DNA of 60,189 bases, from positions 40,000-100,188 of the forward strand of contig NZ_QUAC01000198.1 in the NCBI RefSeq assembly GCF_003389455.1. Reading direction: 5' to 3'. The notes beneath the pieces were generated by a model. It did no database searches. It was not told where the DNA came from and was given only the letters and a program-made list of their open reading frames with translations. A program made the position numbers and the translations under genes. How positions within the stretch are numbered: the first letter of the stretch is position 1; every line of letters starts with the position of its first letter. Of the stretch, positions 51,885 through 58,964 are shown one piece after another. The DNA is from Streptomyces inhibens (GTDB lineage Bacteria; Actinomycetota; Actinomycetes; Streptomycetales; Streptomycetaceae).

Positions 51885-53141
51885 GTGGAAGACCTGCCCA
51901 TCCGTGCGACTCCGGACGATCTGGCCAGCGTGAACCTGGCGGACCCGCAGACGTTCGCGGATTACGACCTGACTGATTTCTGGCGCACGTTACGGGCGAA
52001 CCAGCCGCTTTACCGGCATCCGGCGGTCGGGAACAATCCCGGCTTCTGGGTGCTCAGCCGGTACGCCGACATCGTCGACCTTTACCGGGACAACGCCACC
52101 TTCACCTCGGAGCGTGGCAACGTCCTGATCACGCTGCTCGGCGACGGTGATTCGGCGGCCGGCAAGATGGTCCCGGTGACCGACGGGCAGCGGCACAAGG
52201 AGTTGCGCAATGTGCTGTTGAAGGCGTTCTCGCCGCGCGTGCTGAGCCGGATAGGCGAGCACGTCCGCCGGACCACCCGGACACTGCTGGCGGAAGCGAT
52301 CGACCGCGGTGAAGGCGACTTCGCGCTGGATGTCGCGAGCAAGATTCCGATGGCCACGATCTGTGACCTGCTCGGAGTTCCGGGCCAGGACCGGGAGTAC
52401 ATGCTCAGCCTGACCAAGTCCGCGATCAGTTCGGACGACCAGGGGGAGTACTCCGAGGCGGCCGACGCCGCCCGCAACGAGATCCTGCAGTACTTCGTCG
52501 GCATGGTCGAGGAGCGCCGAGCCGCGCCGCGGGACGACGTGGTCAGCGTGCTGGCCGGCAGCACGATCGACGGCGAGTTCCTCAGTGAGGACGAGATCGT
52601 GCTCAACTGCTACAGCCTGATCCTCGGCGGGGACGCGACCAGTCGCCTCGCGATGATCGACGCCGTGCACAGTTTCGGCGCCAATCCGGACCAGTGGGCG
52701 TCGTTCAAGCGCGGCGATGTGTCCGTCAAGCCGGCGACCGAAGAGGTGTTGCGCTGGGCCTCACCGACCATGCATTTCGGCCGCACCGCGGTGCGGGACG
52801 TGGAAATCCACGGCACCCGGATCAAGAAGGGTGAGGTGGTGACGGTGTGGAATGTCTCGGGAAACCGTGACGAGAGCGTCTTCGCCGACCCGGACCGGTT
52901 CCTCATCGACCGGTCGCCGAACAAGCACATAGCGTTCGGGCACGGTCCGCATTTCTGCATCGGCGCGTATCTGGCGAGGCTGGAGATTTCTGAGATGCTG
53001 CTCGCGCTTCGTGACTTCACCGCGGGGTTCGAGATCGTCGGGCCCGTCCAGCGGATCTATTCCAATCTCCTCACCGGGATCAGCAGCCTGCCGGTGCGTT
53101 TCGAACCGGTGTCGGCCGAGTTGGAGGAACTGGTGCTCTGA
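51885..53141 (+). CDS. Cytochrome P450
   Basis: A 418-residue P450. Helix K ExxR is EEVLR, the heme loop is FGHGPHFCIGAYLARLE, and the I-helix reads LILGGDATSRLA, in which the conserved Thr is kept but the acid before it is Ala. This is the reverse of the change in the other cluster P450. I start at GTG 51885 because GGAGGT lies 8 nt upstream; an in-frame ATG five codons earlier overlaps that site. The sequence style (SERGNVLITLLGDGD) resembles actinobacterial secondary-metabolism P450s. Codon 36 is TTA. It is the last gene of the operon, followed by a hairpin. Confidence 0.92.
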   Translation: MEDLPIRATPDDLASVNLADPQTFADYDLTDFWRTLRANQPLYRHPAVGNNPGFWVLSRYADIVDLYRDNATFTSERGNVLITLLGDGDSAAGKMVPVTDGQRHKELRNVLLKAFSPRVLSRIGEHVRRTTRTLLAEAIDRGEGDFALDVASKIPMATICDLLGVPGQDREYMLSLTKSAISSDDQGEYSEAADAARNEILQYFVGMVEERRAAPRDDVVSVLAGSTIDGEFLSEDEIVLNCYSLILGGDATSRLAMIDAVHSFGANPDQWASFKRGDVSVKPATEEVLRWASPTMHFGRTAVRDVEIHGTRIKKGEVVTVWNVSGNRDESVFADPDRFLIDRSPNKHIAFGHGPHFCIGAYLARLEISEMLLALRDFTAGFEIVGPVQRIYSNLLTGISSLPVRFEPVSAELEELVL

Positions 53142-53159
53142 GACGTGCGTGACGTCCCC

Positions 53160-53189
53160 GATCTCGCCGCTGCGGTCGGCGGCGAGATC
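53160..53189 (+). terminator. Terminator hairpin at the end of the cluster
   Basis: GATCTCGCCG (53160-53169) pairs perfectly with CGGCGAGATC (53180-53189) over a 10-nt loop, 18 bp after the P450 stop. It also faces the end of the convergent minus-strand gene and may serve both. Confidence 0.7.
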
Positions 53190-53197
53190 CGGGGCGC

Positions 53198-53386
53198 TCA
53201 GGGAACGACGTCCTCTCGACGCTCCGCCGCCGCGTGGGCCGGTGCGAGGAGGAGCCCGAGACCGATAAGCGCGAAAATGACCGTCAGCACCGATTCGCCC
53301 GCGATGCCGACGAAAACGGCAAGGACAAAGGCGCGCATGGCGAATGCCCGCAGAAGCCGGGCCACGTCGGATGATGATGCGTCCAC
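53198..53386 (-). CDS. Small membrane protein
   Basis: A 62-residue protein with two hydrophobic segments (FAMRAFVLAVFVGIAGESVL and VIFALIGLGLLLAPAHAAA) and a charged tail (ERREDVVP). GGGGAG lies just before the GTG start. No family is recognised. It is transcribed towards the end of the biosynthetic cluster. Confidence 0.65.
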   Translation of the reverse strand: MDASSSDVARLLRAFAMRAFVLAVFVGIAGESVLTVIFALIGLGLLLAPAHAAAERREDVVP

Positions 53387-53469
53387 GTTTCTCCCCTCGG
53401 TGTTCCCCGTGCCCATGTGCCCCCGTACCCATGTGCCCACGACGGCGGACACGCCACGGGATCGACGGA

Positions 53470-54060
53470 TCAGGAATGCTGCTCGGCACGGCGCCGGGGA
53501 TCCATCCGGACCAGGCCGCCGGACACCGGCGCGGTGCCGAGGTCGCTGTCCCCGTCCTCGTGGCGCAGTACCCAGTCGTCGAGGTCGAGCGCTGCCTCCA
53601 GCGGTTCCCTGGCCATATAGGCCCGCCACCAGCTCACCTCGCCGTCGGCTCCGGTGGAGCCGGTCACCTCGGGGGAGAGCAGTTCCTCCCGGAAGCGGGT
53701 CTCGGCCATCGCGAAGCGCACCCGCGCGGTTTGCGGCGCTATGTCCAGGGCGTCGCCGATGAGTTGCCAGCTTGCGCCACCCAGTCGCTCGAACACGGCG
53801 GCGGCTTCGAAGAACCGGTGCGCGGCCCTGAGCACCCGGGCGGCGTCGGCCAGCACGGAGCCCGGGGAATGGACGGTGCCATCGGGGTTCAGCTCGTGCT
53901 CGCCGATCGGGACGGCGGCGCGCGCCAGGTCGGCCAGTTCGTATGCCTCGTAGGCCGTCACCAGTCGCGCTCGGGTCGCCTCCGTGTACGGAGCAGCGGC
54001 TCCGGTGTCGCCGTCGGTCATGTCGGTCAGCCTTGGCTCCGATGCTTGATGGAAGGTCAC
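53470..54060 (-). CDS. Unknown protein with a sigma-region-4-like helix-turn-helix
   Basis: A 196-residue protein. The middle (ASWQLIGDALDIAPQTARVRF) looks like an HTH of the sigma factor region 4/LuxR kind, preceded by a helical part (TRARLVTAYEAYELADLARA). The acidic C-terminus (DLDDWVLRHEDGDSDLG) is predicted loop. It may be a DNA-binding regulator, but no family is certain. The GTG start has AGGAG 7 nt upstream. An 18-nt gap separates it from the permease gene before it, so they share an operon. Confidence 0.65.
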   Translation of the reverse strand: MTFHQASEPRLTDMTDGDTGAAAPYTEATRARLVTAYEAYELADLARAAVPIGEHELNPDGTVHSPGSVLADAARVLRAAHRFFEAAAVFERLGGASWQLIGDALDIAPQTARVRFAMAETRFREELLSPEVTGSTGADGEVSWWRAYMAREPLEAALDLDDWVLRHEDGDSDLGTAPVSGGLVRMDPRRRAEQHS

Positions 54061-54078
54061 TGCGGCTCTCCTGCGTGG

Positions 54079-54840
54079 TCAACTGCGGAGGAAATAGAGG
54101 ACGGTCATGGTCACGGCGGTGGTCAGGATGATGCCCCGCAGCAGCTTCGCGGAGAGACGGCGTGCGAGGTGGGCGCCGGCGAAGCCGCCGGCCACCGCGC
54201 CGGTCAGCATGCCGGCGAGGACCAGCGGAGCGTTCAGTGCGTCCGAAGCGATGAGGAACAGCGCGGTCGCGCTGAGATAGATGGCCGCGAGCTGGGTGAC
54301 CCGCATCGGGTTGCTGACCGCGGTGTCGAGGCCAAGGCCGACGCTCCACAGGGCCAGCATCATGATGCCTACGGCACCGCCGAAGTATCCGCCGTACATG
54401 GCGAGGAGGAACTGGCCGATAAGGACGGTGCGGGAGCTCATGCTGAGCTGGCGGCCCAGCGCGGTGCTCAACGCACGGGAGAGGCGGCGCCCGAAGGCGA
54501 GGATCACCGTGGCGAAAGCGAGCAGCCACGGCACCGCGGCGTCGAAGGACGCTGCCGGCAGCGCCAGCAGCAGGCCGGCGCCGACGCCGCCCCCGGCCAC
54601 GCTGATCGTGGTGAGCGCCGTCGTGGACACCGTCCCGACCGGGGTGAGTTCGCGTCGGTAGACCCATCCGCTGGCCACGGCGCCGGGGACAAGGGCGATG
54701 GTCGATGACGCGTTCGCCGTCACGGGGGACAGGCCGACCGCGACCAGCGCGGGCAGCGCCACGAACGTGCCTCCACCGCCGAAGGCGTTCAGCACTCCGG
54801 CGGCAGCACCGGCCAACAGGACAAGCAATATCTCGGACAC
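54079..54840 (-). CDS. TauE/SafE-family membrane permease
   Basis: A 253-residue polytopic membrane protein with eight hydrophobic helices. LNAFGGGGTFVALPALVAVGLSPVTANASST is the duplicated family motif, and its second copy is GGYFGGAVGIMMLALWSVG. Members move sulfite, sulfonates or other small organic anions. The GTG at 54840 gives the usual N-terminus. Divergent from a LysR gene, which probably controls it. It lies beside a cysteine-using cluster, but a link is speculative. Confidence 0.87.
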   Translation of the reverse strand: MSEILLVLLAGAAAGVLNAFGGGGTFVALPALVAVGLSPVTANASSTIALVPGAVASGWVYRRELTPVGTVSTTALTTISVAGGGVGAGLLLALPAASFDAAVPWLLAFATVILAFGRRLSRALSTALGRQLSMSSRTVLIGQFLLAMYGGYFGGAVGIMMLALWSVGLGLDTAVSNPMRVTQLAAIYLSATALFLIASDALNAPLVLAGMLTGAVAGGFAGAHLARRLSAKLLRGIILTTAVTMTVLYFLRS

Positions 54841-54894
54841 CTGCCGAGCATCACCCCGTGTCTGGTGGGCCCACAATGCGTAATCGGTGTACCC

Positions 54895-54917
54895 AGCCTA
54901 AGGCTGTGCCATAGGCT
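54895..54917. promoter_or_regulatory. LysR-type operator palindrome
   Basis: AGCCTA-n11-TAGGCT is a perfect T-n11-A-type dyad in the divergent gap between the permease and LysR genes. It ends one base before the first possible start codon of the LysR gene, so it is placed for autoregulation. Confidence 0.5.
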
Positions 54918-54918
54918 T

Positions 54919-55857
54919 GTGAGGGTGCGCTATGACCTGGACGACCTGCGGCTCTTCCTCGACATCGTGGCGGAGGGGTCGATCACGGCGGGCGCTCGCC
55001 GGATGCACCTGAGCCTGCCTTCGGCCAGCGCCAGGGTGCGCTCGCTGGAGCACCACGCCGGCGTGGCACTGCTGATCCGCGGCCGGCGGGGAGTGCGGCC
55101 CACCCCGGCGGGGACGACACTTGCCCGGCACGCACGCGAGGTCCTCGCCCAGACAGCGCGGCTCGAAAGCGCCGTCGCGAGCTATACCCGGTCCCCGACC
55201 GCTCCACTGACCCTGCTGGGCGGCGGTTCCGCGATGCACCGGCTCGTGCCGCAAGCCCTGGTCTCGTTCCTCCGGGCCCACCCGGACGTCGACGTCACGG
55301 CTTCCGAAAGCCGCACCCCACAGACCGTGCGGATGCTCGCCGACGGAGAGGCGGACCTGGGGGTCGTTCTCGACGACGAGGCCCGCGACTGCGGCCTCGA
55401 CATGGAACCCCTCGGCGACGACTCCCTCGTGGTGATCGGCCAGGCCGGCGGGATTCTCGCCGGCCGCACCGCGTTGACCTACAGCGAGGTCGCCGAGCAC
55501 CCTCTCGTCGGGCTCGACGCCGACTCCTCGCTGCGACGCTGGATCGAGAAGCACCTCGGTCCCCACGCACCGGTCGTGCGATACCGCACCAGCGTTGCCA
55601 ACCTCAACGTCCTCGTCGCCCTCGCGGCCGCCGGCGTCGGGCTCGCCCTCGTACCGCGCCGCGCCATCGACCCCGGCCGGCCACTCGATGTGTGTGAACT
55701 ACAGGATCCCTGGGCACGCCGTCACCATCTGCTGGCCTGGGGCGTCAAGGACCGGACCTCGTCGACGGCCACCGCGGCGCTCGCCGAACACCTGCGGCAA
55801 GCGGCACTGTCCGAGCCGGCCTTCCCCGGCAGTATCGGGGATGCCAAGTACCGCTGA
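54919..55857 (+). CDS. LysR-family regulator
   Basis: A regulator of about 312 residues. The winged HTH reads LDDLRLFLDIVAEGSITAGARRMHLSLPSASARVRSLE, followed by the linker helix and a periplasmic-binding-like effector domain (LTLLGGGSAMHRLVPQAL, DLGVVLDDEARDCGL, VALAAAGVGLALVPRRAI). Two GTG codons (54919, 54925) could start it and neither has a clear ribosome site; a leaderless mRNA is possible. It is divergent from the TauE/SafE gene, its most likely target. Confidence 0.9.
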   Translation: MRVRYDLDDLRLFLDIVAEGSITAGARRMHLSLPSASARVRSLEHHAGVALLIRGRRGVRPTPAGTTLARHAREVLAQTARLESAVASYTRSPTAPLTLLGGGSAMHRLVPQALVSFLRAHPDVDVTASESRTPQTVRMLADGEADLGVVLDDEARDCGLDMEPLGDDSLVVIGQAGGILAGRTALTYSEVAEHPLVGLDADSSLRRWIEKHLGPHAPVVRYRTSVANLNVLVALAAAGVGLALVPRRAIDPGRPLDVCELQDPWARRHHLLAWGVKDRTSSTATAALAEHLRQAALSEPAFPGSIGDAKYR

Positions 55858-55879
55858 CGGTCACACTGGAGGTGTGGTG

Positions 55880-56788
55880 ATGGCAGGCGACCCCGGGCTC
55901 TTCGGGCCCCGTTCGGTGACCTGGCAGATGCACGGCGACCCGATGATGTGGATCGCGGGCATTCGCGCGCTGTACCTCCAGGCGCTGCACCCGCGCGCGG
56001 TGCGCGGTGTCATCCAGAACTCTGACTTCAGGAGAGACGCCTGGGGCCGGCTGATGCGGACCGCCAACTTCGTCGGCACCCTCACCTACGGCACGACCGA
56101 GGCCGCCGAACAGGCCGGCGCCAAGGTCCGCGGCATCCACCGCCGGCTGACCGCCACCGACCCGGCCACCGGCGAGCGCTACGGCATCGACGAGCCGGCG
56201 CTGCTGCTCTGGGTGCACTGCGCCGAGGTCGACTCCTACCTGCACGTACTGCGCCGCTCCGGCTACCCCGTCAGCGACGCCCAGGCCGACGCCTACCTCC
56301 ACGAACAATGCGAGAGCGCCCGGCTCGTCGGCCTCGACACGGCCGACGTCCCCGGCGACCGGGCCGCGCTCGCCGCCTACTTCACCCGCGTACGGCCCGA
56401 ACTGGCGCTCACCCGCGAGGCCCGGGAGGTGGACGACTTCCTGCGCCGGCCACCGACCCCCGCCCCGCTCGTCCCCGCCCGCGCACTGCTCTGGCAGCAA
56501 GTGGCACGGCTCGCCTACGGCGCGCTCCCGGCGTACGCACACCAGCTCTACGGCCGCTCCGCGCCCCCGCCCGCCACCGTCACCCGCAGACTCCGCGCCA
56601 CCGGCCGTCTCCTTCGCGCCATTCCGCCCACGGTCCGCTGGCAGCTGCCACCCCGGCACATCCTGCGCGCCGTCGAGCGACTCGGCCCCGGCGCCCGCCC
56701 AGCGCCCTACAAGCTCCGCCGTTCCGCCGCCATACTGGACCGGCAGAAGAGCACGCAGGAGGACACGCAGGGGGAGCTGCGCGGCTGA
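55880..56788 (+). CDS. DUF2236/MpaB-family oxygenase-like protein
   Basis: A 302-residue helical protein of the MpaB/latex-clearing (rubber oxygenase-like) superfamily. TWQMHGDPMMWIAGIRALYLQALHP is the N-terminal signature with a heme-ligand-type His. RLMRTANFVGTLTYGTTEAA and LLLWVHCAEVDSYLHVLRR hold the other conserved residues. The reaction of most members is unknown; some cleave polyisoprene. Of the start codons GTG, GTG, ATG in a row, the ATG is chosen since GGAGG lies 7 nt before it. Confidence 0.85.
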   Translation: MAGDPGLFGPRSVTWQMHGDPMMWIAGIRALYLQALHPRAVRGVIQNSDFRRDAWGRLMRTANFVGTLTYGTTEAAEQAGAKVRGIHRRLTATDPATGERYGIDEPALLLWVHCAEVDSYLHVLRRSGYPVSDAQADAYLHEQCESARLVGLDTADVPGDRAALAAYFTRVRPELALTREAREVDDFLRRPPTPAPLVPARALLWQQVARLAYGALPAYAHQLYGRSAPPPATVTRRLRATGRLLRAIPPTVRWQLPPRHILRAVERLGPGARPAPYKLRRSAAILDRQKSTQEDTQGELRG

Positions 56789-56827
56789 CCGCGGCAACGG
56801 GGACGGGGACGGGGACGGCGATACACA

Positions 56828-58939
56828 ATGCCGGAAAACAGACTGATCCAGGGGCGCTACCGGCTGCTCGACACCATCGGGCGGGGCGGCATGGGCGAGG
56901 TGTGGCGGGCCCGCGACGAATCACTGGGACGGCAGGTCGCCGTCAAATGCCTCAAGCCGCTGGGCCCCCGGCACGAACCGTCGTTCCTCCAGGTGCTGCG
57001 CGAACGCTTCCGCCGCGAGGCCCGGGTCGCGGCCGCCCTCCAGCACCGCGGTATCACCGTCGTCCATGACTTCGGCGAGGACGACGGCACCCTCTTCATC
57101 GTCATGGAGCTGCTCAGCGGCCGTAACCTCAGCCAGCTGCTGGACGACAACCGACGCCAGCCGCTGCCCGTCCCGGACGTCATCGAGATCGCCGAACAGG
57201 TCACCGCCGCGCTCGCCTACACCCACGAACAATCCATCGTGCACCGCGATCTGAAACCGGCGAACATCGTCCGGACCACCGACGGCACGGTCAAGATCTG
57301 CGACTTCGGCATCGCCCGCCTCGGCCACGACATCGGCTTCACCGCCCGCCTCACCGGCACCGGCATCGCCATGGGCAGCCCGCACTACATGTCGCCCGAA
57401 CAGATCGGCGCACACGCCATAGACCACCGCAGCGACCTCTACTCGCTCGGCTGTGTGCTCTACGAGCTCGCCACCGGCGTCCCGCCGTTCGACCTCGGCG
57501 ACGCCTGGGCGGTGCTCATCGGCCACCGCGACACCGCACCGACCCCGCCGCGTACGCTCCGCCCCGACCTGCCCGAGGCCTACGAGCGGATCATGCTCGA
57601 ACTGCTCGCCAAGGAGCCCGACAACCGCCCCCGGGACGCCGACGCGCTGGCCAAACGCCTCGCCGACGCCCGCCATCCGTACCCCGGCCGGGGCCCCGCG
57701 ATCGGCCCCGGTGTGATGACCGCCCCCGACCGGCGGCTGCCCTCCTGGACCCAGGGCATGACCCTCGGCTCCCCGGCAGGCCTCGACCGGCCGCGCCGCT
57801 ACGCCTCGGACCGGGCCGCCACGGTCCTCACCGACGCCTGGACCAGCGGCGGCGATCCGCAGCGCGGCGACGCCTCCCCGGCAGCCGGTATCGCCGGCCC
57901 GGCACTTCCGGACGACCGCCGCGCCGCCCTCGCCGCGCTGGCCGGCCGGCACACCGCCGCGCTGAACCTCGGCCGGCTCGGCCGCTGGGAGGAGGCGGGC
58001 GAGGCCCATCGCGCGCTCGCCGCCGAACGCGAGCGGCTCCTCGGCCCCGACCATCCCGACACCCTCACCAGCCGCCTGGAGTCCGGTCGTGCGCTGGGCC
58101 GCCTGGGCCGGCACTTCGAGGCACACCAGACCTACGCCGAGGTACTGGCCGGCCGGGAACGCGCGCTGGGCCCCGACCACCCCGACACCCTGAGCTGCCG
58201 CCACCATGTCGCGCTCAACCTCGGCCGGCTGGGACGGCTGGAGGACTGCCGTGCCATGGCCCGCGAGGTGGCCGGGGCACGCGCCCGGGTGCTCGGTGCG
58301 AACCACCCCGACACCCTCACCACCCGCTACGAACTCGCCTACATACTCGGCAAGTTGGGCAAGTGGACGGCCGCTCTGCAGACGTATCAGGAGGTCGCGG
58401 CGGCGCGCGCCGAGACGCTCGGCCCCGACCACCCCGACACCCTCGCCGCCCGCTACGAGGTCGGCATCTGCCTCGGCCGGCTCGGCCGCAGCGCGGATGC
58501 CCTGGCCCTCTACCGGGACCTGGTCGCGGCCCGTACCCGCGCCCAGGGCGCCGACGACCGGGACACGCTGCGCGCCCGGCACGGTCTGGGCGTCAACCTC
58601 GGGCGGCAGAACCGCTGGCAGGAGGCGCTCGTGGAGGCCCGCGAGGTGGCCGCGGCGCGCGAGCGGGTGCTCGGCCCCGACCACCCCGACACCCTCGTCA
58701 GCCGCCGGGAGAGTGCCGTGGCCCTCGGCTGGCTCGGCCGCTGGAGCGAGGCGGAGGACATCTACCGCCAGGTCGCCGACGCCCGCGAACGGATCCTGGG
58801 CGCGTCGCATCTCGACGTGCTGGCCAGCCACACCGACCTCGCCCAGTGCCTGGAGCAGCTGGGCCGCGCGGGCGAGGCGGCCGCCCTGCACCGCCGGGTC
58901 GCGGCACTGCGCCAGGAGCGCGCCGAACGCCGGCGGTAG
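56828..58939 (+). CDS. Serine/threonine protein kinase with C-terminal TPR repeats
   Basis: A 703-residue cytoplasmic kinase with no membrane segment or PASTA domains. Residues 10-280 are a Pkn-type kinase: glycine loop GRGGMGEVW, Lys40 in QVAVKCLK, HRDLKPANIV, DFGIARLG and MSPEQIG. A loop of about 80 residues follows. Residues 370-700 contain seven kinesin-light-chain-like TPR units of 42 residues, each marked by LGPDHPDTL or a variant and LGRLGR. The repeats should bind a protein partner and recruit it for phosphorylation. Repeat units are similar at DNA level, implying tandem duplication. Confidence 0.93.
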   Translation: MPENRLIQGRYRLLDTIGRGGMGEVWRARDESLGRQVAVKCLKPLGPRHEPSFLQVLRERFRREARVAAALQHRGITVVHDFGEDDGTLFIVMELLSGRNLSQLLDDNRRQPLPVPDVIEIAEQVTAALAYTHEQSIVHRDLKPANIVRTTDGTVKICDFGIARLGHDIGFTARLTGTGIAMGSPHYMSPEQIGAHAIDHRSDLYSLGCVLYELATGVPPFDLGDAWAVLIGHRDTAPTPPRTLRPDLPEAYERIMLELLAKEPDNRPRDADALAKRLADARHPYPGRGPAIGPGVMTAPDRRLPSWTQGMTLGSPAGLDRPRRYASDRAATVLTDAWTSGGDPQRGDASPAAGIAGPALPDDRRAALAALAGRHTAALNLGRLGRWEEAGEAHRALAAERERLLGPDHPDTLTSRLESGRALGRLGRHFEAHQTYAEVLAGRERALGPDHPDTLSCRHHVALNLGRLGRLEDCRAMAREVAGARARVLGANHPDTLTTRYELAYILGKLGKWTAALQTYQEVAAARAETLGPDHPDTLAARYEVGICLGRLGRSADALALYRDLVAARTRAQGADDRDTLRARHGLGVNLGRQNRWQEALVEAREVAAARERVLGPDHPDTLVSRRESAVALGWLGRWSEAEDIYRQVADARERILGASHLDVLASHTDLAQCLEQLGRAGEAAALHRRVAALRQERAERRR

Positions 58940-58964
58940 CGGGGGCGGCCCGTCGTTTACCGCA

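Noticed and set aside
53011..53762. Plus-strand frames after the terminal P450
   Set aside because: They run through a terminator hairpin and antisense to genes with good ribosome sites.
57960..58930. CRISPR-like or intergenic tandem repeats
   Set aside because: The regular 126-bp periodicity is coding: it encodes the TPR units of the kinase.
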